DNA from: Mycobacterium colombiense | GTDB taxonomy: Bacteria; Actinomycetota; Actinomycetes; Mycobacteriales; Mycobacteriaceae | DNA length: 64,000 nt | Reading direction: 5' to 3' | Assembly (NCBI RefSeq): GCF_003284935.1 | Contig: NZ_QMEV01000023.1 | Coordinates: 1-64,000 of the forward strand | Shown here: piece after piece, positions 52,896-60,952 of the stretch | Position numbering within the stretch: the first letter of the stretch is position 1 | How the letters are laid out: each line of letters begins with the position of its first letter | Translations under genes and position numbers: made by a program | Notes under the pieces: generated by a model | Told to the model about the DNA's origin: nothing | The model's database searches: none | What the model saw: only the letters and a program-made list of their open reading frames with translations

Positions 52896-55800
52896 ATGGA
52901 TTTTTACGCGGTCGTTGATCAGGCGTTTGACTTACTTCGCAGTCGAGGCCGGGTCTCCTACCGCGCGCTCAGGCGCCAGTTCGATCTCGGCGATGATGAT
53001 CTCGACGCACTCAAGGAGGAGCTGCTCTACGCACATTCTGACGCCGTGACTGAGGATGGACTCGGCTTGGCCTGGACCAGCCCGCCGCGGACGACCGCCA
53101 AAATCACTGAGCCAGAAAATACTTCGGCACAATTCGCAGAACGTCGGCACCTGACGGTGCTGTTCTGTGACCTCGTTGACTCCACTCCGCTCGCCGGGCG
53201 GCTCGACCCCGAGGACTTCAGCGAGGTGGTGCAGATCTATCAAGACACTTGCGAAAAGGTCATCGCCCGCTATGACGGGCATATCGGCGCATTTCTCGGC
53301 GATGGCCTGCTTGTTTATTTCGGCTTCCCCCGAGCCCATGAGGACGACGCGCACCGAGCCGTTCGCGCCGGCTTGGGAATCGTGGAGGCCATAGCGCAGC
53401 TCAACACGGGTCTGGTCGATAAGCGCGGGTTGTCACTCGATGTTCGCTTGGGGTGCCATACCGGGCTGGTCGTGGTGGGCGCGCTCGGGGGCGACGCGCG
53501 CCGCGAAGAGCTGGCGTTGGGCGAAACACCCAACATTGCCGCCCGCCTGCAAGGCGTTGCCGCTCCAAACACACTGGTAATCAGCGCCGCAACCCATCAG
53601 CTTCTGGGAGGCCTGTTTGCCTGTGAATCGTTAGGAACCCCAACGCTCAAAGGCGTCGCACAACCGCTCCAGCTGTACCGGGTGCTGTCGGAGAGCAGCG
53701 CCCGCACGCGCCTGGAAGCGCTCGGCATGGGCGGTTTGACCCCCCTGGTCGGGCGCGAACGCGAAGTGGCGCTGCTGCTAGACCGGTGGACCCAAGTACT
53801 CGACGGGCAAGGGCAAGTAGTGCTGCTGAGCGGCGAGGCCGGGATCGGCAAGTCCCGACTGGTACGGGCACTTACCGAAATTGCCGCCGAAGGCGACGCG
53901 TGGCTCATCCCAGGCCAGAGTTCGCCGTACCATCAACACTCGGCGCTGTATCCGGTGATCGACCTACTCGAGCGCATCGTGCTGCGGTTCGAACGTCAGG
54001 AGTCGCCGGAGCAGAAACTGCGCAAGCTGGAAGGGTTTCTGGTCCAAAACGGTCGGCCTTTGGCGGAGACCGTGCCGCTGTTCGCCTCCCTGCTTTCCAT
54101 TCCGCTGACTGATGACTACGCGTCGCTCGACATATCCCCCGAACAGCAGAAGCAACGGACGCTGCGTGCGCTGATAGATGTCGTGATGCAGCGAGCAGCT
54201 CAGCAACCAGTCTTATTCGTCATTGAGGACCTGCATTGGTTTGATCCCACCACGCTGGAACTGCTCGGTCTTCTCGTCGAGGAGCTTTCCACCGTCCGCG
54301 TGATGGCTCTTTTCACCTATCGCCCGGACTTCACGCCGCCATGGCCGGCCCGCTCAGGTGTCACCGAGCTGACTCTTTCTCGCCTTCCACCCGATGAGGT
54401 GCTCGAGTTGGTTGGCCACGTTACGCAGGGCAAGCAACTGCCGGCGGAGGTTGTGCGGCAGGTGGTCGCCAAGACCGACGGTGTGCCGCTGTTCGTTGAA
54501 GAGCTCACCAAGATGGTCCTTGAATCCGGCCTTCTGCGGGAGGAAGAAGACCGGTACGCGCTGACGAGCCGGCTCCCGCCGCTGGCGATTCCCAGCACGC
54601 TGCATGACTCGCTGATGGCACGCTTGGACCGCTTGTCGGCGGTCAGGGGTCTGGCGCAGCTGTGTGCCACCGTGGGGCGCGAATTCACGTATCCGCTGCT
54701 GAAAGCAGTCGCCTCGTGGGACGACGGCCCGCTGAAGCAGGGACTGCAGCAGCTGGTAACCGCCGAGTTTCTCTACCAACAGGGTTTGCCGCCACAAGCG
54801 ACCTACCGCTTCAAACACGCCCTTATCCAGGACACGGCCTACGAGTCACTGTTGAAGAGCACCCGTCAGCGCCATCACCTACGCATCGCCGAAGTACTCG
54901 AATCTCGGTTCCGCGAGACCGTCGCAACGGAGCCGGAACTGCTCGCCCACCACTACGGCGAAGCCGGCTTGACCGCCAAGGCCGTCCCCTACTGGCAAGC
55001 CGCGGGGCAGCGAGCACTTCAGCGCTCCGCCAACCGGGAGGCGGTTGCCCATGTGACGCGCGGCTTGGAAGTCCTGGGCACCATGCCCGAGACGCCGGAA
55101 CGCGCGCAACAGGAGCTCGGCTTGCAGATCATGCTGGGCGCTGCGCTGGGCGCCACGCAGGGCCAACAGGCGGTGGGTCACGTCTACACCCGGGCCTGTG
55201 AGCTGGCCCGTCAAGGGGGCAGCACACCGGAACTGTTCGCTGCCTTGTGGGGGTACTGGTATGCGCGTATCGCGCAGGGCCAGATGCCACCGGCACGGGA
55301 ACTGGCCGCGGATTACCTCGAGCTGGCGCGCCGGCAGCGAGACCCGCTCGTACTTGCGGCGGGCCACCGGATGCTGGCCAATACCGCGTGGTGGCAGGGC
55401 GACTTGAAAGAAGCGCTAGACCACAGCCGTGAAGGCCTGGCTATTTACAATCCTGAGCAGCATCGTGCGAGCCTGGTCAGCTATGGACAGGACTCTGGAG
55501 TCTGCTGCGGTTGGATCCGAGCCCTCACCAAGTGGGTTCTAGGGTATCCGGACCAAGCCGTGCACAGTATGGACGAAACCCTGGCACGCGCCCGCGGACT
55601 GGCGCATCCCTTCAGCGAGGCGCAGACACTTCTCTTTTCCGCCCATCTGTATCAGTTGCTCCGAGAACCTCAGGCTGCGCGGGCCCGCGCTGAGGAGGCG
55701 TTGGCGCTATGTATCGAGCACGGCTTCGAGGCATATCGCACCTGGTGCCTGCTCCCCCGGGGGTGGGCTGAGGCACAGCAGGGACATGCGATGGAAGGCA

Positions 55801-56261
55801 TCGCGAACATACACGAGGCGCTGGATGCGCGGCACGCAACCGGAGCTAAAGCCGTCCTACCGTGGTTCTACACCGTGCTGGGCGAGGCCTACGGACGAGC
55901 CGGAAATGTTGACGATGGCCTGCGTGCCGCAGAAGAGGCACTGGGGTGGGTCCAGCACAACGACGAGCATCTCTACGCGGCCGAAGCGTATCGGCAGAAA
56001 GGTCAGCTACTACTCGAACAGGACGCTGCGAACGCCGCCGAGGCGGAAGAATGTTTTCGGCGGGCCATGGACATTGCGCACCGTCAGCAGGCCAAGTCCT
56101 GGGAGCTACGAGCGGCAATGAGCATCACCCGACTCCGGTACAAGCAAGGCAACCGGCACCGCCCGGTGAAGGTTCTGGCAGCCGTTTACGACTGGTATTC
56201 GGAGGGGTTTGACACCGCCGACCTGCGGGATGCCAAGGCCTTGATCGCCGAAACGGGATAG
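52896..56261 (+). CDS. Class III nucleotide cyclase-domain regulator with AAA ATPase and TPR repeats
   Basis: About 1,121 residues. An N-terminal small helical domain is followed by a class III cyclase domain with metal aspartates Asp92 (FCDLVDST) and Asp136 (LGDGLLVYFG). An AAA/NB-ARC ATPase follows with Walker A GEAGIGKSR (about 313-321), then a long TPR-like C-terminus. Mycobacteria have several such cyclase-ATPase regulators. A GTG at 52767 (TAGTG overlap with the F420 gene) would add 43 residues; the ATG at 52896 has GAAGGCGGGA upstream. Probably a signal-integrating protein, cyclase activity unproven. Confidence 0.88.
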   Translation: MDFYAVVDQAFDLLRSRGRVSYRALRRQFDLGDDDLDALKEELLYAHSDAVTEDGLGLAWTSPPRTTAKITEPENTSAQFAERRHLTVLFCDLVDSTPLAGRLDPEDFSEVVQIYQDTCEKVIARYDGHIGAFLGDGLLVYFGFPRAHEDDAHRAVRAGLGIVEAIAQLNTGLVDKRGLSLDVRLGCHTGLVVVGALGGDARREELALGETPNIAARLQGVAAPNTLVISAATHQLLGGLFACESLGTPTLKGVAQPLQLYRVLSESSARTRLEALGMGGLTPLVGREREVALLLDRWTQVLDGQGQVVLLSGEAGIGKSRLVRALTEIAAEGDAWLIPGQSSPYHQHSALYPVIDLLERIVLRFERQESPEQKLRKLEGFLVQNGRPLAETVPLFASLLSIPLTDDYASLDISPEQQKQRTLRALIDVVMQRAAQQPVLFVIEDLHWFDPTTLELLGLLVEELSTVRVMALFTYRPDFTPPWPARSGVTELTLSRLPPDEVLELVGHVTQGKQLPAEVVRQVVAKTDGVPLFVEELTKMVLESGLLREEEDRYALTSRLPPLAIPSTLHDSLMARLDRLSAVRGLAQLCATVGREFTYPLLKAVASWDDGPLKQGLQQLVTAEFLYQQGLPPQATYRFKHALIQDTAYESLLKSTRQRHHLRIAEVLESRFRETVATEPELLAHHYGEAGLTAKAVPYWQAAGQRALQRSANREAVAHVTRGLEVLGTMPETPERAQQELGLQIMLGAALGATQGQQAVGHVYTRACELARQGGSTPELFAALWGYWYARIAQGQMPPARELAADYLELARRQRDPLVLAAGHRMLANTAWWQGDLKEALDHSREGLAIYNPEQHRASLVSYGQDSGVCCGWIRALTKWVLGYPDQAVHSMDETLARARGLAHPFSEAQTLLFSAHLYQLLREPQAARARAEEALALCIEHGFEAYRTWCLLPRGWAEAQQGHAMEGIANIHEALDARHATGAKAVLPWFYTVLGEAYGRAGNVDDGLRAAEEALGWVQHNDEHLYAAEAYRQKGQLLLEQDAANAAEAEECFRRAMDIAHRQQAKSWELRAAMSITRLRYKQGNRHRPVKVLAAVYDWYSEGFDTADLRDAKALIAETG

Positions 56262-56299
56262 ACCGCAAAAGCACTCGGTTGGATCACTCAGGAGGTCAC

Positions 56300-56764
56300 A
56301 TGAGCTTCGATACCCCCAACGGCACCCGCGGCTCTCGCCAACCGCGCGCAAGTCGCGCGATGCGGTGGTTTAACAACTGGGCCATGAGCCGAATCCGAAA
56401 GAGCGGCAAGTTCATGGGCGGCATGGACGCATTGGTCCTGACGACAGTGGGCCGCAAGACCGGAGCACAACGTCGCACTCCAGTCGGCTATTTCCGCAGC
56501 GGCAATGACGGCTGGCTCGTCGTGGCCTCAGCCGCCGGCGCGGCCAGAAACCCGGCGTGGTACTACAACATCGCCGCACATCCCGACGAGATTCATATCG
56601 AGGTCGCCGGTCGCGAGATAGCCGTAAGCGCCGAGCAGCTCAACGGCACGACGCGCGAAAACGCTTGGCGACAGATCACCGCGGCCTCGCCCCGCTTCGC
56701 GCAGTATCAACAGAAGACGGACCGCCAACTGCCGGTGATCCGCTTGGTACCCCGCGCCGGCTGA
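56300..56764 (+). CDS. Deazaflavin (F420)-dependent nitroreductase, Ddn family
   Basis: A 154-residue split β-barrel protein. The family signature is present: LVLTTVGRKTGAQRRTPVGYFR, then WLVVASAAGAARNPAWYYNI with AHPDEIHIEVAGRE, and late FAQYQQKTDRQLPVIRLVP. Ddn-like enzymes use reduced F420 to reduce quinones or nitro-compounds. GGAGGT precedes the ATG. It lies 38 bp after the cyclase gene, in the same F420-linked group as the oxidoreductase at 51847. Confidence 0.9.
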   Translation: MSFDTPNGTRGSRQPRASRAMRWFNNWAMSRIRKSGKFMGGMDALVLTTVGRKTGAQRRTPVGYFRSGNDGWLVVASAAGAARNPAWYYNIAAHPDEIHIEVAGREIAVSAEQLNGTTRENAWRQITAASPRFAQYQQKTDRQLPVIRLVPRAG

Positions 56765-57528
56765 CCTCGATGAGTTGGTCTCGTCGTAACCCGAACGTAC
56801 TAGTTATGTTTCATGACTGATGGCTCATGACTACGCGGCGTACGCCGTTGATCACACCTATGCGGAAGCACCGCGCCGACCATGTTCGTGGCTACACGAA
56901 CCCTCGGATCGAGGGTGCCATCGAATTCATGGGACGAACCGCGTCCAATTGACGAACCTAGCCACGGCCATGAATGCGGCGCGGATGCGAAAGGGCTGCG
57001 CGAGCGGTGGTCTAGTCGCGTAGCGGGATCAGGCTGCGGCCATGGCGCTTATCTCTCCCAGCGGGTAGTTGCTCGATGACCTGACCAAGGCGGGGTTGCG
57101 TCAGGCCGACGAGGTGCCTGGCAGACCGTGTATCGACATCTGTCCGTCGACGCCCGTGGCGCCGACAAGGCCGTCGCGGAATGCCTCGTGATGAGAGTGC
57201 AGCCACCAACACCGCCCGGACCGGCAGCCACCACGCGCTGACCTCTGCTGACGGGCGGCGCGCAGCCCACCCCGGACAGACCGGACCCACCCTGGACGTC
57301 GGGGAGTCAGCCGAATCAGCGGGCGCGCAAGCTGATTGGCGCCGCATACCCATTACGGGTCAACTTTCGGGCTGCGTAGGTCGCCTGCGGCGGTGACGCG
57401 GCCGAGAATTAAGGGCAGCAATCGGTTCACGTTGGGTCGTCGAAGCGTGGTAGACCATAGTCTGGTCTGCTCCGCATATCGGACGTGGACAAGACTCGGC
57501 GCCCTGCGCGGGTGAAAGGAGTGCAGCC
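56765..57528. other. Intergenic region before the complex I-like operon
   Basis: About 760 bp without a recognised gene. Only short frames of unclear origin are present (for example VYRHLSVDARGADKAVAEC near 57130). The right end must contain the promoter of the nuo-like operon; AAAGGAG precedes the nuoA ATG. Confidence 0.4.
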
Positions 57529-57873
57529 ATGTATGCCGGTCTGGCCTCGACGCTGCTGGCCTCGCTAGCTGGCGTCGCGGGGATGTATGGCCTGCATCGG
57601 CTCACGGCAGTGCGGCCGGCCGCGTTGACGTCGCTTCCCTTCCAGTCGGGGTGGCGGCCCGAGGAGCACGCGCTGTCCCGGTATCACGTGCGCTGGTATC
57701 CAGCGACACTGGTCTTTCTCGCTTTCGACGTCGAGATGCTGTTCATGTACCCATGGGCCGTGGTCGTCGCACAGATGGGCACCACCGCGATCGTCGAGAT
57801 GTTCCTATTTTTGGCCGCGTTGTTCGTCGCGGTCGCGTGGGCGTGGCGGGAGGGCGCACTGCGATGGGTATGA
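57529..57873 (+). CDS. nuoA: NADH-quinone oxidoreductase subunit A-like protein (NuoA)
   Basis: A 114-residue membrane protein with three helices. The family block SRYHVRWYPATLVFLAFDVEMLFMYPWAVV, with the conserved FDxE, identifies NuoA. The Cys-containing loop usual in NuoA (SGxxxxG...FxCGF) reads PFQSGWRPEEH, so the loop Cys is missing. That loop is near the quinone site in standard complex I. First gene of an overlapping operon; its TGA overlaps the next ATG. Confidence 0.88.
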   Translation: MYAGLASTLLASLAGVAGMYGLHRLTAVRPAALTSLPFQSGWRPEEHALSRYHVRWYPATLVFLAFDVEMLFMYPWAVVVAQMGTTAIVEMFLFLAALFVAVAWAWREGALRWV

Positions 57874-59153
57874 CCGTCGCCTTAACCCGAGCCGCTACCC
57901 GCCGGGTCCACGTCCTGATCGTCGAGGTCCGAGGAAATTGGGTTCTGCGCGCAGCTGTGGAGCGCCGTGTCGCTGCTCGGGGCTGGTGTGCAGCGGTGTC
58001 CCCGGCGGACGCTGACGTTCTAGCGGTGTGCGGTATGCCCGGGTCCGAGTTGGGCGAAGTCGTCGAAAGGATCTGGGACCAACTGCCCGGCCCCCGTGTC
58101 CGCATCGACATTACTGACAAGGAGTCCATCGATTCAGCGCTGGACCGCGCAGGCGCGGAGCTGCTCGATTCCGGGCGACAACGAGACGATGCCCGTGATC
58201 GCGCACAATCGCCCGGCCCGGACCACAGGGGCCACCACGGCGGAACAGCCCATGGCGGCACGGATCACGGCGGGACGGACCGCGGCGCAATGGACCACAG
58301 TGGCCACCACGGCATGGACCACGGCGCGATCGAGCACGGCGACATGGACCACCACAACATGGACCACGACGCGATGGAGCACGGCGCGATGGAGCACGGC
58401 GACATGGACCACAGCGCGATGGACCACAGTGGCCACCACGGCATGGACCACGGCGGCATGGAGATGGCACCCGCCGGCATTGCTCTGGCCGAAGGCGGAG
58501 AGGACCGCGATGGCCTCGAGATGGATGTCCTGCACTTGCGTCTCGGCCCGGTCCTCCCGCACTGGCCGGCGGGGTTAGTGCTGCGGTGCTCATTGCAGGG
58601 AGACGTCCTCGCCGAGGCCGAGGCATGGATCGTCGATAACGACCATGAAAGCGGATATAAGGCCCCGCCGGAACACACCGAATTGGTGGCGGCTGCCCGA
58701 CAGTGCGACCACGTCGTCGATCTGCTGGAGTTGTCGGGGTGGTGGCGGGCGTCGGTCATAGCGCGGCGGGCGAGGGACCTGTTGTTGGGCGACTCTGACG
58801 TCGATCGAGCGCGGGAGCTGCTCGACGGCCTGCATAAGATGCTCGGAAAGTCCAGATTGCTGCGTTGGTCGTTACGTGACCTCGCGCCGCTAACCGCTGA
58901 AAGTCTCGACCGTCATGAGCTGCCCGCGGCACTTGCCGGCGATACCTACGACCGGCTACTCACCCGAGTCGGTCAAGCGCGCACTCTCTTGCGAGAACCC
59001 TTAAGTTCCAGTCTATTTGAACTTGACTCGACAAAGATAAGCGATGCGCTACCGGCCGTGGTGCGCGGCTTGGACGTGGCCACTGCCCGCCTGGTAGTCG
59101 CCAGTCTCGGCATCGACACCGCGCGCGCAAACGAGAGCATCCCTCATGGGTGA
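57870..59153 (+). CDS. NuoB/NuoD-like degenerate connector with His/Met-rich tract
   Basis: A 427-residue soluble protein in the place of NuoB-C-D. Residues 1-85 resemble NuoB without its Fe-S cysteines (PADADVLAVCGMPGSELGEV, IWDQLPGPRVRIDI). Residues about 112-195 are a repeat tract of MDH/MEH/HH units with 20 His and 11 Met in some 82 residues. Residues 210-427 have NuoD-like marks (LGPVLPHWPAGLVLRCSLQG; GDTYDRLLTRVGQARTLL) but lack a clear quinone-site His/Tyr pattern. It overlaps nuoA and nuoH at both ends. A metal-binding connector is inferred; no named family recognised. Confidence 0.75.
   Translation: MTVALTRAATRRVHVLIVEVRGNWVLRAAVERRVAARGWCAAVSPADADVLAVCGMPGSELGEVVERIWDQLPGPRVRIDITDKESIDSALDRAGAELLDSGRQRDDARDRAQSPGPDHRGHHGGTAHGGTDHGGTDRGAMDHSGHHGMDHGAIEHGDMDHHNMDHDAMEHGAMEHGDMDHSAMDHSGHHGMDHGGMEMAPAGIALAEGGEDRDGLEMDVLHLRLGPVLPHWPAGLVLRCSLQGDVLAEAEAWIVDNDHESGYKAPPEHTELVAAARQCDHVVDLLELSGWWRASVIARRARDLLLGDSDVDRARELLDGLHKMLGKSRLLRWSLRDLAPLTAESLDRHELPAALAGDTYDRLLTRVGQARTLLREPLSSSLFELDSTKISDALPAVVRGLDVATARLVVASLGIDTARANESIPHG
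58291..58455 (+). repeat. His/Met-coding internal repeats with a 36-bp direct repeat
   Basis: A 36-bp sequence beginning TGGACCACAGTGGCCACCAC occurs at 58291-58326 and 58420-58455, 129 bp apart and identical. Between them are shorter repeats of ATGGACCAC, ATGGAGCAC and GGCGACATGGACCAC. All units keep the frame, so the tract can grow or shrink by slippage. Confidence 0.85.
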
Positions 59154-60084
59154 CCCGACGGTTACGACGGTGCCAGGCGTCTGGGCGCTCGGCGCCGCCG
59201 GGTTGCTCGGAGCACTCGGCCTCTATGCCGCCTCCCTCGATGGTGTGCTGACCGCCCGCGGCGACGGTGTCCGCACGGGCGGAGCGGCCACCCCGCTGTG
59301 GGAGGTGGCGCGTCTGATGCGGCAGCGTCGGCGCACCATCGTCGCGGCGGACACGCTGCTGTGGCGGGTCGGCGCCACGGGTCTGATCGTCGCCGCCATG
59401 TTGATGGTGACCGTGGTGCCGCTGGGCCGGTGGACGCTGTTCGATCTCGATGTGGGCGTCGTGTGGTTCAACGCGATGGACGTGATGGTGTGGGCGCTGG
59501 TGTGGCTCGCCGGTTGGGGTCCGAATTCGGCGCATTCGCTGATCGGCGGCTACCGATTCCTGGCCCACGGCTTGGGCTATGAGCTCCCGCTCATGTTCGC
59601 GCTGGTCGCTCCGGCCATTGCGGCCCAGAGCCTGCGTGTCGGCGCGGTCGCCGCGGCCCAGCAGCAATTGTGGTTCGCGGTGTGGATGCCGATCGCGTTT
59701 GTCGTCTATTGTCTTGGGGTAGCAGCCTTTTCGGTATGGGGCCCGTTCACGCCGGCGCTTGGCGCCGACGTCGGCGGCGGCGTGACCACGGAACTCTCCG
59801 GTGTGGACCGGCTAGTGTTCCACGCCGGGCGGTACGCGCTGCTGGTCGCCGGTGCCGCGTTCGCCGTGCCGATGTTCCTCGGCGGCGGCGACGGACCGTT
59901 GCTACCGCCTTGGTTGTGGGTGTTCCTCAAAACCGTTGCGCTGCTGACGGTTTTGGTATGGCTGCGTAGACGGGTTCCTGTCTTTCGGCCGGAGAAGTTC
60001 ATGGAGCTCGGCTGGGTGGTCCTGCTGCCGGCCGTCCTCGTGCAAGACCTGGTCGTGGCCATAATCGCTACTTGGAGGAGCTGA
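59146..60084 (+). CDS. nuoH: NADH-quinone oxidoreductase subunit H-like protein (NuoH)
   Basis: A 312-residue membrane protein with about eight helices. NuoH marks include TPLWEVARLMRQRR, the conserved E in YELPLMFALVAPAI and the GVDRLVFHAGRYALLVAGAAF helix, followed by VPVFRPEKFMELGWVVLLP (the RxDxxMxxGWK motif of complex I in altered form). In complex I this subunit links the quinone site to the proton channels. The ATG overlaps the connector gene's stop by 8 nt. Confidence 0.88.
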   Translation: MGDPTVTTVPGVWALGAAGLLGALGLYAASLDGVLTARGDGVRTGGAATPLWEVARLMRQRRRTIVAADTLLWRVGATGLIVAAMLMVTVVPLGRWTLFDLDVGVVWFNAMDVMVWALVWLAGWGPNSAHSLIGGYRFLAHGLGYELPLMFALVAPAIAAQSLRVGAVAAAQQQLWFAVWMPIAFVVYCLGVAAFSVWGPFTPALGADVGGGVTTELSGVDRLVFHAGRYALLVAGAAFAVPMFLGGGDGPLLPPWLWVFLKTVALLTVLVWLRRRVPVFRPEKFMELGWVVLLPAVLVQDLVVAIIATWRS

Positions 60085-60087
60085 TAC

Positions 60088-60651
60088 ATGCTCGTCGATA
60101 TCGTCTTCTGGATCTGCGCGGCGATCGCCGTGCTCGCGGGTGCGGCGGTCTTCCGGGTGACCTCGATGGCGCGCGCCACGTATGCGCTGGCGGTGTCGTT
60201 CGTCGCCGTGGGTGTCGCGGTGCTGCTGCTGGCGCAGAACTACATCGGCGTGGTGACGATCTTGATGATGGTGATGGAGATGGCGGTGATGGCCGTCTAT
60301 ATGGTCATGTTCATGGGCATGAACCCGGCGCTGATGCCGATGAGCATGGTGCACGACAAGCGCCGGGCCCTCACCGCCGCCGTGGGTACCTTCGTTCTGC
60401 TGGCGACCGGGATCCTGCTGGTCGACTGGCCATCGCGGCGCGGCGCACCACCACGCGATGTCACCGTGGCGCTCGGGGAGGAGTTGATGGGACCGAAGAT
60501 GCTCGCGATGGCCGTTATCAGCCCAATCATGGTGGCCACCATTGTGGCCGCGATTGTGTTGGCGGCCAAGCGGAGCCGTTACGACCGGTTCGGCGATGAC
60601 TTGAAACAACGTCCCGCCCGCGACCCGCAGCCGGGAGGTGTCGGGCGATGA
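60088..60651 (+). CDS. nuoJ: NADH-quinone oxidoreductase subunit J-like protein (NuoJ)
   Basis: A 187-residue membrane protein with five helices. The central motif VGVAVLLLAQNYIGVVTILMMVMEMAVMAVYMVMFMGM corresponds to the A-x-FLG..Q..VYVGAI..L..F segment of NuoJ with conserved Tyr and Glu, here unusually rich in methionine. Good ribosome site (TTGGAGGAG). It starts 4 bp after nuoH and overlaps nuoK (ATGA). Confidence 0.85.
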   Translation: MLVDIVFWICAAIAVLAGAAVFRVTSMARATYALAVSFVAVGVAVLLLAQNYIGVVTILMMVMEMAVMAVYMVMFMGMNPALMPMSMVHDKRRALTAAVGTFVLLATGILLVDWPSRRGAPPRDVTVALGEELMGPKMLAMAVISPIMVATIVAAIVLAAKRSRYDRFGDDLKQRPARDPQPGGVGR

Positions 60652-60950
60652 CCCTCGACACGGTGCTGCTGGTGGCGGCCGCGTTGTTCAGCGTCGGACT
60701 CTACGGTGCGCTCTCCCAGCAGGTCGTGGTGATGGTGATGATGGGTCTCGAGTTGATGATCAACGCGATCATCCTTGCCGCCGCGGGCTTTTGGTGGTTC
60801 CTCGCGCCGGCGCCCACCGGCCAGGTTTTGCTGCTGGTGATCATCGCGGCGATGACCGTGGAGATGGCAATGGGCTTCGCCGTCGCGACGCTGCTGCACC
60901 GCGACCACCGGGCCGACATGACCGACATGGCCGCCGAGCTGTCCGGCTAA
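60648..60950 (+). CDS. nuoK: NADH-quinone oxidoreductase subunit K-like protein (NuoK)
   Basis: A 100-residue protein with three helices. VMMGLELMINAIILAAAGFW contains the conserved MxxGxExMxNA motif of NuoK/MnhC, and VIIAAMTVEMAMGFAVATLL the second conserved Glu helix. The two glutamates take part in proton transfer in complex I. Overlaps nuoJ by 4 nt. Confidence 0.9.
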   Translation: MTLDTVLLVAAALFSVGLYGALSQQVVVMVMMGLELMINAIILAAAGFWWFLAPAPTGQVLLLVIIAAMTVEMAMGFAVATLLHRDHRADMTDMAAELSG

Positions 60951-60952
60951 CC

